64,000 nucleotides of DNA from Hahella sp. CCB-MM4 (GCF_002260525.1 NZ_MRYI01000011.1:124001-188000), one strand, 5' to 3'; positions 1 through 10,102 are shown, numbered from the stretch's first letter. Notes: a model not told the origin generated them from the sequence alone. Program-made: numbers and translations.

Positions 1-1484
1 CCAACTGTGACAAGATCACCCCGGGAATGCTGATGGCCTCACTGCGCCTCAACATTCCGACGATTTTTGTTTCCGGCGGCCCAATGGAAGCAGGCAAAAC
101 CAAACTGGCAGAACATAAGCTGGATCTGGTTGATGCCATGGTCATTGCGGCTGACTCCAATGCGTCCGACGAACTGGCAGATGAATATGAACGTTCAGCC
201 TGCCCTACCTGCGGTTCCTGCTCCGGTATGTTTACTGCGAACTCCATGAACTGCCTGACTGAGGCGATCGGACTCTCCCTTCCCGGGAACGGCACAATGC
301 TGGCCACCCATGCAGACCGTGAACAGTTATTCCTGGAAGCGGCCCGCCGTATTGTCGGCATCACCCGCCAATACTACGAAGAGAACGATGAGTCAGTCCT
401 GCCCCGCTCCATAGCCAGTCTCAAGTCCTTTGAAAATGCGATGACTCTGGATATCGCCATGGGCGGTTCCACCAATACCATTCTCCATCTGTTAGCTGCC
501 GCGCAAGAAGCAGAAGTAGACTTCAGCATGACCCACATCGACCAGCTATCCCGCAAAGTCGGTCAGTTCTGCAAAGTGGCTCCCAACACCCCCAAATATC
601 ACATAGAAGATGTGCACCGCGCCGGCGGCATTATGGGGATCCTGGGTGAACTTGAACGCGCAGGGCTTCTGCATACGGATGTCCCCACGGTACACAGCAA
701 GACGTTGCTGGACGCCATTAATGAGTGGGACATCGTCAGAACCCAGGAAGAAGCCATTCGGACTTTCTACAAGGCAGGTCCCGCCGGCATTCCCACACAA
801 ACAGCTTTCAGCCAGTCAACCCGCTGGTCATCTCTCGACCTGGATAGGGAAAACGGCTGTATTCGTAACCTTGAGCATGCTTTCAGTAAGCAAGGCGGCC
901 TGGCAGTACTGTACGGCAATATTGCAGAAGACGGCTGTATTGTTAAGACAGCCGGGGTCGATGACAGCATTCTGGTCTTTAAAGGCAAAGCAAGAATATT
1001 TGAAAGCCAGGACGATGCGGTTAAGGGCATTCTTGCGGATCAAGTCAAAGAAGGTGATATCGTCATTATCCGTTATGAAGGACCTAAGGGCGGTCCCGGG
1101 ATGCAGGAAATGCTGTATCCCACCAGTTACCTGAAATCAAAAGGCCTGGGCAAAGCCTGCGCACTGCTAACTGATGGCCGATTCTCCGGAGGTACTTCCG
1201 GGCTGTCGATTGGACATTGTTCCCCTGAGGCTGCCGCAGGGGGAGCCATCGGGCTGATTGAGGAAGGGGATACCATTTTGATCGACATCCCCAACCGTAC
1301 GATCAATGTCGACCTGAGTTCTGAAGAATTGGAGAATCGTCGTTCTGCCATGGATGCCAAAGGCGATGAGGCGTGGAAGCCTGCTGCGACCCGTCCACGA
1401 AAAGTGACTACAGCCCTGAAAGCCTACGCTCTTCTGGCAACATCCGCGGACAAAGGCGCTGTCCGGGATAAATCTTTGCTGTAA
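1..1484 (+). CDS. ilvD: Dihydroxy-acid dehydratase, 3' part (5' end outside window)
   Basis: This is the C-terminal ~494 residues of IlvD, which dehydrates 2,3-dihydroxy acids to 2-oxo acids in valine and isoleucine synthesis in the cytoplasm. The reading frame is open from base 3, so the ATG at 27 is internal; E. coli IlvD is 616 residues, so about 120 are missing upstream. Near the left edge the frame reads [12 protein letters not shown], which holds one iron-sulfur cysteine. A second cysteine cluster follows in [20 protein letters not shown]. The C-terminal [14 protein letters not shown] motif is intact. A hairpin follows the stop codon, so the gene looks like the end of its transcript. 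Identification is secure; the truncation is only the window edge. Confidence 0.97.
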   Translation, partial: NCDKITPGMLMASLRLNIPTIFVSGGPMEAGKTKLAEHKLDLVDAMVIAADSNASDELADEYERSACPTCGSCSGMFTANSMNCLTEAIGLSLPGNGTMLATHADREQLFLEAARRIVGITRQYYEENDESVLPRSIASLKSFENAMTLDIAMGGSTNTILHLLAAAQEAEVDFSMTHIDQLSRKVGQFCKVAPNTPKYHIEDVHRAGGIMGILGELERAGLLHTDVPTVHSKTLLDAINEWDIVRTQEEAIRTFYKAGPAGIPTQTAFSQSTRWSSLDLDRENGCIRNLEHAFSKQGGLAVLYGNIAEDGCIVKTAGVDDSILVFKGKARIFESQDDAVKGILADQVKEGDIVIIRYEGPKGGPGMQEMLYPTSYLKSKGLGKACALLTDGRFSGGTSGLSIGHCSPEAAAGGAIGLIEEGDTILIDIPNRTINVDLSSEELENRRSAMDAKGDEAWKPAATRPRKVTTALKAYALLATSADKGAVRDKSLL

Positions 1485-1505
1485 TCCAACTCCCCTAATC
1501 TAACA

Positions 1506-1537
1506 CCCTAACCCGTCCATCGGGTTAGGGTTTCGTT
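1506..1537 (+). terminator. Rho-independent terminator after ilvD
   Basis: Perfect 10-bp stem (CCCTAACCCG / CGGGTTAGGG) with a 5-base loop, followed by TTTCGTTT. It lies 22 bases after the ilvD stop and just before the end of the opposing prsT gene. Confidence 0.8.
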
Positions 1538-1558
1538 TCCCTGTACCACCTGCCTTCG

Positions 1559-4363
1559 CTATTTCTGAGACTCAAGTAGCGCCTTAGCCTTATTGAACTC
1601 CGGATAGGTATTTCCGGCAGCTACAGCAGCCTCCAGTTCAACCAGAGCCTCACGGGACCGGTCCAGTTTAAGCAGGGTGTAGCCCAGGTGATAACGAATT
1701 TCGCCACTTCTGGCATCAACGCTATACGCGTTCCGCAGATATGGCAGGGCTTCCTTATACTTGTCCTGGCGGGCCAAAATCCATCCCACGGTATCCAGCA
1801 ATGCAGGATTTTTCTCATCTTTTTCCAACCCCTGGGTTGCTGTCTGCAGCGCTTTATTGAGGTCCGAATTTGCGTAGATGTTGGCCAGATTATTCAAAAT
1901 AGCTGGATCATCTCCCAATCCAGGCACTTTTCTAAGCTGCTCATAATGACCTTGAGCCTGATCAAGCATGCCCCGGTTAAGATAGCTGTCTGCAAGCAGC
2001 TTTCTCATCCAGGGCTTGGCATTAGCGGACTTCACTTTGCTTTCCATAGTGGAAGCAAATTGCTCTTCCCCTACTTTGTTGAGGGTGAGCTGGTACAGAT
2101 TAAACCAGGGAGCCGGGTTTTCCGGGTCAAGCTTCACTACTTCATAGTATGCTTTCCTGGCTCTATCATGCTCTCCCCGTGACCGGGCAATATCCCCCTC
2201 CAACAAAACCACCGGAGCCTGACGACCAAACTTACTTTCAATTTTCTCGACAAGGTCCGACACCATATCAAGCTTGCCCTGGGCAAAATACATCCGTGCC
2301 AGATCAAGCTGAAGATTGAGCGAGGTGGGCGCTAACTGGACCGCTTTTTCCATGCTCTCAAGCGCTGCATCGGTCATTCCGGCTGTCATTTGGAGTCTGG
2401 CGAGGTAGCCCAGATTGACTGCATCGTCACTCCAGATACTGTGCAGTATTTTCAAATAACGGTCAGCCTCACTCTGCCGCCCCAACTTAACCAGGCCATT
2501 CACCAGCTCAACAAGATAAGTCGCATTCAATCGATCAACTTTGTTAAGTTGCCGAGCCGTTTCCAGAGCTTCCACCCAGTTCTGCTGCTGCTTATAGATA
2601 GAGAGCTTGGTTTCCAACGCCTCCGGATTGGCAGCATCATAGACCAACACTTTATTTGTCCAACTCAAGGCATTTTCAAGTTTCCCAGCCTGTTGATCTA
2701 TACGCGCCATAAGCAGATAAGACGGCGTGTGCTGTTCATTTTTCTTGAGAATGCCTGAAAGAATTCCCCGTGACTCATCCATCCTGTTGAGTGATTTTAA
2801 AGCGATCGCTTTGTTAAAGAGAGCACTAAGTTCAGAGCTATCCTGAGCCAACACCTGTTCAATGTAGGTCATCGCAAGATCCGTCTTTCCTGCCCTCAGA
2901 TAAACTGCCGCGATATAGTTCAGCGCCTCTGTCTGATCCACATTGCGGGAAGCAAAATCATTTGCAATTGCCATGGCAGCATCCAGCTGATTCAACTGCA
3001 CCAACAACTCCCCACGCAACAAGGCAAAAGATACCGGCTCAGCTTCCTTAAATTTCACTGAATTCAATAAATCCAATGCCTGCTGTGGACGCCTGCGCCC
3101 CTTCTCAACCAGGGCTTTCAGATAGATGACAAAGGAGCTGTCAGGATATTTGGATGCCAGCGAGGCCAGCAGTTGATCTGCCGACAACAGCTTTCCTTCC
3201 TGGATATACAACTGCACCAGCCGAAACTGCAGCCCGGAGTCCGCCTCGATATCATGACGCCTTGACTCCAGCACCTCTCGGGCTTTACGAGCATTCCCAC
3301 CTTTGATGTACACCTCGGTTAGCATGCGCAATGCAGCCAGGTTGGTGGGTTCATGGGACAAATATAATTCCAGCTGTTGTTTAGCTTTTTCCAGGTTCCC
3401 CTGGATAAACTCCGAAGCCCCCTGAATGAAGATCAGTGAAGCGTCCTGTGCCAGCTCAGGGTCATCGAGCAGGGACAACTGGGCGGTAAGATCCGCCAGA
3501 GACTGCTTGGCCACATCATAGTCATTATCTTCAATCAACAGCCATGCATTGATTAACGTCGCTGCCGGATCATTCGGAGACTGACTAAGGATCAGATTGA
3601 TATAACGCTTCACTTCAGCGCGATTATCCAGCTTCAAATAGACAGAGACCAAACTGCGCAGGACACGGGGATCATCGCTATCCTTATCATAAGCGGCCAG
3701 ATAATTCGCCAGAGCCTCATCGGTATTCCCTTTTCGAAGTGCCAGGTCACCGCTCAGCACCAGCGTCTTCTCATTACGACTGTCGATATCCAACGACCGC
3801 TTGATAATCAGATCGGCTTTATCCAGCCACCCAAGTTTCAAGTACAACGTTGCCAGCGTATTCATACCTCTGACACTGTCCGGCATTTCCTTTATCGCCT
3901 GCTCGAACTGCATCTGCGCGAGCGTTTCATCTTCCTTGACCAGATAGGCCTGCCCCTTCAACAGAGCCAACTCGAATTTGTTTTGCTTGGTCAGTTTTGA
4001 GCTGTATTTTTCCAGGTTCAGAACAGCATCTGCTTTTTCCTGCAATATCAGTGCACTTCCCAACATCGGAAGCAGCAGATTGATGTCTGCACCCAGGTTC
4101 AGGGCGTCAGTAAGCTCTTGTTCAGCCGCAGGCATATTGCCCGCATTGAGATACACTTTGCTCAGCAGAATTTTGGATGGCAGGTGATCCGGATCTTTCT
4201 GGAGGGCATTCTTCAAGTAGATATACGCCTCGTTGGGGTTATTCTCATTGAATGCCCTGGTAGCCAACTCATAGTTGTCTACCACATCATCAGCGTAAGC
4301 AGAGAATGAGAACAGAAAAAGTAAGAGTGTAAACGTAACTGACAAAATATTTTGCTGCTGCAT
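1559..4363 (-). CDS. prsT: PEP-CTERM system TPR-repeat protein (PrsT type)
   Basis: A 934-residue protein built almost wholly of tetratricopeptide repeats from about residue 25 to the end, after an N-terminal hydrophobic export signal ending near SAYADD. Length, repeat layout and phrases such as NENNPNEAYIYLKNALQKDP match the large TPR family that travels with exosortase/PEP-CTERM systems and exopolysaccharide clusters. Its exact role is unknown; it is thought to act in the envelope during export or sorting. Oddly, there is no cysteine near the signal cleavage site, although the family is usually described as lipoproteins; this copy looks like a signal-peptidase-I substrate. It lies downstream of a PEP-CTERM gene on the same strand, separated by a terminator, so it probably has its own promoter. 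I see no convincing promoter or strong ribosome site before the ATG. Confidence 0.85.
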   Translation of the reverse strand: MQQQNILSVTFTLLLFLFSFSAYADDVVDNYELATRAFNENNPNEAYIYLKNALQKDPDHLPSKILLSKVYLNAGNMPAAEQELTDALNLGADINLLLPMLGSALILQEKADAVLNLEKYSSKLTKQNKFELALLKGQAYLVKEDETLAQMQFEQAIKEMPDSVRGMNTLATLYLKLGWLDKADLIIKRSLDIDSRNEKTLVLSGDLALRKGNTDEALANYLAAYDKDSDDPRVLRSLVSVYLKLDNRAEVKRYINLILSQSPNDPAATLINAWLLIEDNDYDVAKQSLADLTAQLSLLDDPELAQDASLIFIQGASEFIQGNLEKAKQQLELYLSHEPTNLAALRMLTEVYIKGGNARKAREVLESRRHDIEADSGLQFRLVQLYIQEGKLLSADQLLASLASKYPDSSFVIYLKALVEKGRRRPQQALDLLNSVKFKEAEPVSFALLRGELLVQLNQLDAAMAIANDFASRNVDQTEALNYIAAVYLRAGKTDLAMTYIEQVLAQDSSELSALFNKAIALKSLNRMDESRGILSGILKKNEQHTPSYLLMARIDQQAGKLENALSWTNKVLVYDAANPEALETKLSIYKQQQNWVEALETARQLNKVDRLNATYLVELVNGLVKLGRQSEADRYLKILHSIWSDDAVNLGYLARLQMTAGMTDAALESMEKAVQLAPTSLNLQLDLARMYFAQGKLDMVSDLVEKIESKFGRQAPVVLLEGDIARSRGEHDRARKAYYEVVKLDPENPAPWFNLYQLTLNKVGEEQFASTMESKVKSANAKPWMRKLLADSYLNRGMLDQAQGHYEQLRKVPGLGDDPAILNNLANIYANSDLNKALQTATQGLEKDEKNPALLDTVGWILARQDKYKEALPYLRNAYSVDARSGEIRYHLGYTLLKLDRSREALVELEAAVAAGNTYPEFNKAKALLESQK

Positions 4364-4455
4364 ATTCAGTATCGAAGTTCTGCGAGAGGAATTGGAATGA
4401 TAAAAGCCTTAGCTAAACAGATAGTTTTAGACCAACATTGTTTAACCGGCCAAAT

Positions 4456-4484
4456 AAAAAAGGCGAAACGTTGTTTCGCCTTTA
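4456..4484 (-). terminator. Terminator of the PEP-CTERM gene
   Basis: Stem AGGCGAAAC / GTTTCGCCT with a 3-base loop. On the minus strand it ends in a T run (the A run at 4456-4461 on the plus strand). It lies 22 bases past the stop of the PEP-CTERM gene and 93 bases before prsT, so the two genes are separate transcripts or prsT depends on read-through. Confidence 0.85.
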
Positions 4485-4505
4485 ACATCGGAACACTGAA
4501 AGGAA

Positions 4506-5282
4506 TTAAGCCTTCGCTTTTTTCCGTCTTGCTACAAGACCAGCAAAACCCGCTGCCAGAATTGCCAGTGTACCTGGCTCAGGTACGTCGGTCGGAGGCG
4601 GAGTGCTTGTAGTTCCCTTGATAGCTTTCAGCTTCATTCCATCATGATATGCCGTACCGAGAGCACCACCGTAAGTATCGCCACCGGTAAATATCGGGTT
4701 ATACGCTCCGATGAGCCAGTATTTGGAGGTAACATCAGTAGTTACGGCCTGATAGCTATAGTCACTTACGTTGCCGTAATGAGCGATTGTCGACCACCCA
4801 TCATTGAAAACGCTTGACCAGGTATCACCGGAACCAAAACTGAAATCACCCGCGCCGGTAAATGCCGCCAAGGTAATATCAGCCTGTCCACCACTGTTCT
4901 CTTCTGTCGCCCAACCGATTGAGAATCCTTCCAAATCGATGGCTTCTTCAAAAGACAACAGGACCATATCATAGTCACCGTCAAAGTTGTCGATTGAGTG
5001 AGAAGGCACAGACGTGTCCTCGTCACGATTACGCAACATCAGGCCATAGCTGCTGTTATAGGTTAATTGTCCGCTCTGGATTTCAGCGTCCCCGGAACCT
5101 GTAGTATCCGCCCAGCCAGACAACTGGAGGTCGTTACCATCAGCCCCATTAACGGTCATTACATTTCCATAATTATAATTATTGAATGAACCGCTATTGA
5201 GATTCCAGGTTTGGGTCGCTGCCATGGCTGGAACAGCCACGAGCGATCCTGCCACGATCAATAGCTTATTAAAGGTTTTCAT
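4506..5282 (-). CDS. PEP-CTERM sorting-signal surface protein (XDP1-like)
   Basis: A 258-residue secreted protein. Residues 1-22 are a Sec signal peptide (MKTFNKLLIVAGSLVAVPAMA). The last ~27 residues are a canonical exosortase signal: the VPEPGTLAIL motif, a hydrophobic stretch, then a basic tail VARRKKAKA. Proteins with this tail are cleaved and sorted by an exosortase, often in biofilm or polysaccharide-making bacteria. The middle is rich in Gly, Asn, Ser and Asp; segments such as SSYGLMLRNRDED, DYDMVLLSFEEAIDL and GFSIGWATEENS resemble the XDP1 group of exosortase-dependent surface proteins, which is a family resemblance from memory rather than a search result. It is a single-gene transcript with a sigma-54-type promoter and a GGGAG ribosome site. 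No exosortase gene is in the window. Confidence 0.9.
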   Translation of the reverse strand: MKTFNKLLIVAGSLVAVPAMAATQTWNLNSGSFNNYNYGNVMTVNGADGNDLQLSGWADTTGSGDAEIQSGQLTYNSSYGLMLRNRDEDTSVPSHSIDNFDGDYDMVLLSFEEAIDLEGFSIGWATEENSGGQADITLAAFTGAGDFSFGSGDTWSSVFNDGWSTIAHYGNVSDYSYQAVTTDVTSKYWLIGAYNPIFTGGDTYGGALGTAYHDGMKLKAIKGTTSTPPPTDVPEPGTLAILAAGFAGLVARRKKAKA

Positions 5283-5314
5283 ATTTTAAGTCTCCCGCTT
5301 AACATCCTACTAAA

Positions 5315-5330
5315 AGCAAGAAATTAGCCA
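5315..5330 (-). promoter_or_regulatory. Sigma-54 (-24/-12) promoter of the PEP-CTERM gene
   Basis: Reading the minus strand, TGGCTAATTTCTTGCT has GG and GC exactly 10 bases apart and matches the RpoN consensus TGGCAC-N5-TTGCW at the TGGC and TTGCT ends. The predicted start of transcription near 5304 leaves a leader of about 22 bases with GGGAG before the ATG at 5282. No matching sigma-70 promoter is evident. Known background: PEP-CTERM systems often encode the sensor/regulator pair PrsK/PrsR, an RpoN activator. Confidence 0.75.
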
Positions 5331-5471
5331 ATAATTAAATTTCCCATGAAAAATAGTAAGGAAAATTTAATAAATCAAAGTAATAATTGGCTTTGTGTAA
5401 AAAAAAATGACAGAAAAATAGCTTAACTAATTCATTTTTTTGACAGTGGAACGACGATGGCGCTGTTCACA

Positions 5472-5969
5472 TCAGACTGTAGATCGCTTATATACGACGA
5501 AATCATGCTCAAACTGATTCTTCTCGTCAGCCTCCTGGGGTTGTCGACTGACCTCTTCCCATTCCTCCGAGAGTTCGGAGAAGTACGCATCGCCCTCAGG
5601 ACTGGCTTTCACCTCAGTCAGGTACACCGTTGAGGCCAGCCCCAAGCCCTGCTGGTATAGTTCAGCGCCGCCGATCAGCATGACTTCATCCGCGTCATGA
5701 ACGGCTTCAAGCGCCTGCGACAGGGAATGCACCACCACAACATTATCCGCCCGCCATTCAGGATTTCGTGTCACTACGATATTGGTTCTTCCCGGTAACG
5801 GCCTGCCGATAGACTCATATGTCTTGCGCCCCATAATAATAGGCTTCCCCATGGTCACCCGCTTGAAGTATTGGAGATCATTGGATAACCGCCAGGGTAA
5901 CTGGTTATTCATACCAATGACGCCATTTTCAGCTCTGGCGACGATTAAGGATAACTTAGGTAAGGGCAT
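5472..5969 (-). CDS. folA: Dihydrofolate reductase
   Basis: Reduces dihydrofolate to tetrahydrofolate with NADPH in the cytoplasm, regenerating the cofactor that thymidylate synthase oxidises. Residues 1-165 from MPLPKLSLIVA; the frame stays open 16 codons further upstream, but this ATG has a GGAG about 10 bases before it and gives the usual family start. Visible landmarks are NGVIGMNNQLPW (N-terminal loop), the catalytic aspartate just after it in LSNDLQYFK, and GRKTYESIGRPLPGR, the NADPH-binding segment. It sits 84 bases downstream of thyA on the same strand, a common pairing, and likely shares its transcript. An AT-rich spacer holding the PEP-CTERM promoter follows. Confidence 0.97.
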   Translation of the reverse strand: MPLPKLSLIVARAENGVIGMNNQLPWRLSNDLQYFKRVTMGKPIIMGRKTYESIGRPLPGRTNIVVTRNPEWRADNVVVVHSLSQALEAVHDADEVMLIGGAELYQQGLGLASTVYLTEVKASPEGDAYFSELSEEWEEVSRQPQEADEKNQFEHDFVVYKRSTV

Positions 5970-6053
5970 CAGGAACTTTCTCCAATTAATATCCAAAGAC
6001 TCCCCGGCAATGTCCACAGGCTACCGGCAAAATTACCGCCGGCACCATAGAAA

Positions 6054-6848
6054 TCACACTGCGACAGGGGCCTTTATGTGCGGGTGAGGATCATAACCCG
6101 TAATCTCAAAATCCTCGAACTGGTAGTCAAACAACGTTTCGGGGCGGCGCTTGATTTCAAGCTTAGGCAAGGGCCTCGTCTCTCTCTCCAGCTGTTCTTT
6201 AGCCTGCTCACGATGGTTCTTGTACAGATGAACATCGCCTCCGGTCCAGACAAAGTCTCCCACATCCAAATCGCATTGCTGGGCAAACATGTGGGTTAAC
6301 AGCGCGTAACTGGCAATATTGAACGGCACTCCCAAAAATATGTCCGCGCTGCGCTGATAGAGCTGGCATGACAAACGCCCGTCGGCCACATAGAACTGGA
6401 ACATTGCATGACAGGGAGGAAGAGCCATTTGATCCACAAAAGCCGGATTGTACGCAACCACCATATGACGGCGGGAATCCGGATTATTCTTTATTTGCCG
6501 CAATACGTTGCTGATCTGGTCGACATGTTCACCATTGGGCGCCGGCCAGCTTCGCCACTGATAACCGTATACCGGACCCAGCTCACCATTCTCATCAGCC
6601 CATTCATCCCAGATGGAAACTCCGTTGTCCTTCAGATAACGAATATTGGTATCCCCGTTGAGAAACCAGAGCAGCTCATAAACGATTGAGCGAATATGCA
6701 GCTTTTTCGTGGTGAGTAATGGAAAGCCCTGTTGCAGGTTGAAACGCATCTGATAGCCAAATGTGCTCAACGTGCCTGTGCCGGTACGATCAGTCTTATC
6801 ATTTCCGTGATCCCGGACGAACCTCATCATGTCGAGGTATTGCTGCAT
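6054..6848 (-). CDS. thyA: Thymidylate synthase
   Basis: Makes dTMP from dUMP using methylene-tetrahydrofolate. At 264 residues it equals the E. coli enzyme. The catalytic cysteine is C146 in [11 protein letters not shown], followed by the substrate-binding run [19 protein letters not shown]. It lies between lgt and folA on the same strand; the lgt-thyA order is also found in E. coli. Gaps of 58 bases to lgt and 84 bases to folA allow one transcript. Confidence 0.98.
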   Translation of the reverse strand: MQQYLDMMRFVRDHGNDKTDRTGTGTLSTFGYQMRFNLQQGFPLLTTKKLHIRSIVYELLWFLNGDTNIRYLKDNGVSIWDEWADENGELGPVYGYQWRSWPAPNGEHVDQISNVLRQIKNNPDSRRHMVVAYNPAFVDQMALPPCHAMFQFYVADGRLSCQLYQRSADIFLGVPFNIASYALLTHMFAQQCDLDVGDFVWTGGDVHLYKNHREQAKEQLERETRPLPKLEIKRRPETLFDYQFEDFEITGYDPHPHIKAPVAV

Positions 6849-6906
6849 TCTACTTACCTTTAATCTACTTACTTTTAAAGTTTAACTTACCTTTAAGCTT
6901 TAACTT

Positions 6907-7749
6907 TTAGCCTTTGCCAACCTTCACGGCCGCCGCAGGTGGAGAGGTTTCCACCTGATGAAACTTCAATCCCCAGCCGATAAACAACAGGCCCACGATC
7001 ACCATGGGCATGGACAGTAATTGCCCCTCCGTCAGCCATCCCCAAGCCAGATATCCTATGTGAGCGTCTGGCTCGCGAACAAACTCCACCAATATACGGA
7101 AGATGCCGTAACACAACAGGAACAACCCTGAGACCGTCATACGTGGACGAGGCTTACGCGAGAAAAACCACAAAATACAGAAAAGAGCCACACCCTCAAG
7201 AGCAAACTGATATAGCTGTGAGGGATGTCTGGCAAGACCTAGCGGGTCCCGCGGGAATACCATAGCCCATGGCACATCCGTCGGCCTGCCCCACAGTTCT
7301 CCGCCGATAAAATTGCCCAGTCTTCCCATCCCCAAACCAATAGGGACCAGCGGAGCGACAAAGTCAGCAACCTGAAAGAATTTCAGCCCAAGCGACCGAC
7401 CATACAGCCACATGGCAACGATGACTCCAATCAATCCTCCATGAAATGACATTCCACCGGTCCATACCTCGAACAGCCAGAGTGGGTCATCCAGGAACTT
7501 ACCAAAGTTGTAAAAGAATACGTATCCCAGCCGCCCTCCCAATACAACTCCCAGAGCGCCCCAGAATATCAGGTCCGCAACCTGCAGTTCCTGCAATGGA
7601 GTATAGGGCTTGCGAGCGCGGAGTTTACCCAGCCACCAGGCAGCACCAAAACCAATCAGATACATAATACCGTACCAGTGGATTTGCAGTGGTCCCAAAG
7701 ATATCGCTACAGGATCAATATCAGGATAATCAAACCAGCGTTCCGTCAC
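6907..7749 (-). CDS. lgt: Prolipoprotein diacylglyceryl transferase
   Basis: Inner-membrane enzyme that moves diacylglycerol from phosphatidylglycerol to the lipobox cysteine of prolipoproteins, the first step of lipoprotein maturation. The 280 residues carry about seven membrane segments and the Lgt signature [24 protein letters not shown] holds the conserved periplasmic-face histidine region. Its start overlaps the stop of the upstream TauE/SafE gene by 4 bases, so the two are translationally coupled. Downstream is thyA. Confidence 0.97.
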   Translation of the reverse strand: MTERWFDYPDIDPVAISLGPLQIHWYGIMYLIGFGAAWWLGKLRARKPYTPLQELQVADLIFWGALGVVLGGRLGYVFFYNFGKFLDDPLWLFEVWTGGMSFHGGLIGVIVAMWLYGRSLGLKFFQVADFVAPLVPIGLGMGRLGNFIGGELWGRPTDVPWAMVFPRDPLGLARHPSQLYQFALEGVALFCILWFFSRKPRPRMTVSGLFLLCYGIFRILVEFVREPDAHIGYLAWGWLTEGQLLSMPMVIVGLLFIGWGLKFHQVETSPPAAAVKVGKG

Positions 7750-8549
7750 AGTGCCCCCCAGGCTTGGTATAAGAATCTTCCACCAACAATAAACAGAAGA
7801 ATAGAAAATATGCGTTTCAAAGTTGTGCTCGGCAGTTTATGCGCCAGTCGGGCACCCAGTCGGGCAAAGGGTACGCTGGTCAGCACAATCCCGACCAACG
7901 CTGGTAAATAGATGAATCCCAGGCTCCAGTCCGGCAGCACAGATTCACCATAGCCCTCATAAATATTGGTTAAAGCGCCCATGACAGCGATCGGGAAACC
8001 GCAGGCGGCTGAAGTCCCCACAGCCTGCTGCATACGAACATTACACCAGGTGAGATAAGGAACGGACAGAGAACCTCCTCCGATACCGAATATCGCAGAA
8101 GCCCATCCTATACCACCCCCAACGGCAGTCAGCATACCGTTCCCCGGCAGTTCACGGTGGGGCTTGGGCTGTATCGCCAGCGCCATTTTAATACCGATGA
8201 CTACTGCGAAAATTCCAATGATCAGACGCAAAACCATGCCTGATAACATGCCAGCAGTGAACACACCAACCATGGAGCCAACCACCAGCCCTATTGCCAT
8301 CGGCTTGAATACGGACCAGAGAACAGCCTGCTTATCATGGTGAGTTTTTATGGAGGATAAAGAAGTGAACACGATCGTCCCGAGGGAGGTTCCCACCGCT
8401 AAATGAGTGGCAACAGACGGGTCGACTTTAAGAATATCGAAGCTGAATATCAGTACCGGAACGATGACCAAACCGCCCCCGATACCAAATAAACCGGCCA
8501 GTACACCCGCCAGGGCGCCTAACACCATGTATGCTACAAATACCATCAC
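7746..8549 (-). CDS. TauE/SafE family membrane transporter
   Basis: A 267-residue inner-membrane protein with about eight hydrophobic segments and two glycine-rich repeats ([15 protein letters not shown] near residue 20 and [16 protein letters not shown] near residue 155). This repeated pattern defines the TauE/SafE (DUF81) family, proposed exporters of sulfite, sulfoacetate or related anions. The substrate here is unknown. It is the first gene of the leftward run to lgt, thyA and folA and is coupled to lgt by a 4-base overlap. It diverges from the NRDE gene, and the 102-base spacer must hold both promoters. Confidence 0.88.
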   Translation of the reverse strand: MMVFVAYMVLGALAGVLAGLFGIGGGLVIVPVLIFSFDILKVDPSVATHLAVGTSLGTIVFTSLSSIKTHHDKQAVLWSVFKPMAIGLVVGSMVGVFTAGMLSGMVLRLIIGIFAVVIGIKMALAIQPKPHRELPGNGMLTAVGGGIGWASAIFGIGGGSLSVPYLTWCNVRMQQAVGTSAACGFPIAVMGALTNIYEGYGESVLPDWSLGFIYLPALVGIVLTSVPFARLGARLAHKLPSTTLKRIFSILLFIVGGRFLYQAWGAL

Positions 8550-8651
8550 GCCCTCATCTCAGGCTCGTTTCACAGCCCAACTACCGGGCGCCGGAAAAAT
8601 GAAAGCTGGTATGATACACAAATTCAGTTACATCGACATGAGCGTTTTATA

Positions 8652-9431
8652 ATGTGTCTGATATTTGCCGCCTTCCAAACTCATCCGGATTATCCCCTGG
8701 TGGTAGCAGCTAACCGGGATGAGTTCTACGCCCGTCCAACCCAGGCGCTGCACCGCTGGACAGACAATCCTGAGATCTATGCCGGAAGGGACTTACAGGA
8801 AGGCGGAACCTGGATGGGGCTGCACCAGCAGGGTCGTTTTGCCGCCGTCACCAACTACCGGTCCGGCGCTGCCGCCACAGCACCGAGATCACGCGGCAAC
8901 CTGGTTAAAGACCTCTTGAATACGCCGTCCCAACTGGAGTTCATTCAATCAGAACTTGCCGAAACCGCCCAGGAATACGGAGGTTTCAATACCCTGAGTT
9001 ATGATGGGAAGCAATTAATATATTGCAGCAATCGGCACTCTGAGCATTTTCAGATACTGGCCCCCGGTTATTATGGATTGAGCAATGGATTGCTGAATTC
9101 CGATTGGCCCAAAATCAGCCGTGGAATGCCAATATTTAAAGAAGCCCTGCAAAACGGATCATTACCAGCCCCCCCAAAACTTGATCGAATATGGGATTTG
9201 CTGGCAGACAAACTGACTGCGGCCGACGAAGAACTCCCGGACACAGGTATCAGCCTCGAGTGGGAAAAGCTTCTATCCTCTCGATTTATTCGCTCAGAGA
9301 ACTACGGCACCCGAGCCAGTACGATTGTACTTTGGAAAGGTGATCGGACGGCAGCAATGATAGAGCGGAATTTTGGCGAAGAAGGATATGTGGGCGAAGA
9401 AAGTCTTTTAATCCGATTCCATCCGGATTGA
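8652..9431 (+). CDS. NRDE family protein
   Basis: A 259-residue protein starting MCLIFAAF with VVAANRDEFYARP near residue 20; the NRDE motif gives the family its name (Ser/Thr-rich T10 / TANGO2-like). The N-terminal Met-Cys and the GGTWMG motif near residue 48 are typical. Function in bacteria is not established; the fold resembles Ntn-hydrolases, and the second-position cysteine may become the N-terminal nucleophile, which is inference. It stands alone on the plus strand and ends 7 bases from the end of the convergent PilZ gene, with no terminator between them. Confidence 0.88.
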   Translation: MCLIFAAFQTHPDYPLVVAANRDEFYARPTQALHRWTDNPEIYAGRDLQEGGTWMGLHQQGRFAAVTNYRSGAAATAPRSRGNLVKDLLNTPSQLEFIQSELAETAQEYGGFNTLSYDGKQLIYCSNRHSEHFQILAPGYYGLSNGLLNSDWPKISRGMPIFKEALQNGSLPAPPKLDRIWDLLADKLTAADEELPDTGISLEWEKLLSSRFIRSENYGTRASTIVLWKGDRTAAMIERNFGEEGYVGEESLLIRFHPD

Positions 9432-9438
9432 AAGTAAC

Positions 9439-10062
9439 TCAGCTCTGTTGGCGATTTCTCGCTTCGCGCCTGCGCTTCAACTCTTTGGTCTGGCATCTGA
9501 GCACATGCTGAATCAGCACTTCCTGCGCCTCTTCCTGTAAATGGGTGAAGTCCGCACGGATCAAAAATGAAGACTCGCTTTCCGATTCCTCACTTTGCGC
9601 CTCCCCGCCTTCAGTCGCCTCGCTCTCCAGATTTTCACAGGCAATAACTGTCGCCCCGATGGTCAGCTCCACCATGGTGGGATAGAGTCTCAAATGCAGC
9701 TGCAATGGGGACCCCACAAAAACCGGCTCTACTACTTTGAAGGCAATGCCACATGCACTGATATTGACGGAGGCTGAGGGCTGGTTGGTGAAGTCATGAC
9801 TGGAGCCCACCTCCATATCACTCTCCAGCATATTGATCTTCTGATTGAACAACGCCAGAACTTCCGCAATTTCAGAGGACTGTTGACGAACTTTCTCCAG
9901 AGCAATATGCACATCATTTTCCAACTTCAACCATTGCGCTGAACGGCTGCGGAGGGAGGTTCCCGACTCCACCAGTTCCCCGATCTGGACAACACGGAAG
10001 CTTAGATCAAGCGTATCGTTAACCCGAAAATACCGTCTACGCTCATGATTTTGCTTATTCAT
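9439..10062 (-). CDS. PilZ-domain protein (c-di-GMP binding), third gene after pomAB
   Basis: A 207-residue cytoplasmic protein. The two c-di-GMP-contact motifs of PilZ are visible but unusually far apart: the arginine motif RRRYFR at residues 8-13 and NISACG at 100-105, with a mostly helical, charged insert of about 85 residues between them, where a simple PilZ domain has roughly 20-30. The C-terminus is acidic near 145-165, then basic. It lies 40 bases downstream of pomB on the same strand, so it is probably co-transcribed with the stator genes. Other PilZ proteins (YcgR, and FlgZ in pseudomonads) slow motors or modify stators when c-di-GMP is high; that this one acts on PomAB is inference from position. 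Confidence 0.8.
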   Translation of the reverse strand: MNKQNHERRRYFRVNDTLDLSFRVVQIGELVESGTSLRSRSAQWLKLENDVHIALEKVRQQSSEIAEVLALFNQKINMLESDMEVGSSHDFTNQPSASVNISACGIAFKVVEPVFVGSPLQLHLRLYPTMVELTIGATVIACENLESEATEGGEAQSEESESESSFLIRADFTHLQEEAQEVLIQHVLRCQTKELKRRREARNRQQS

Positions 10063-10102
10063 ACAACTCTCCGGGATTACAGATGGGGGAGGTCAACTCC
10101 AA

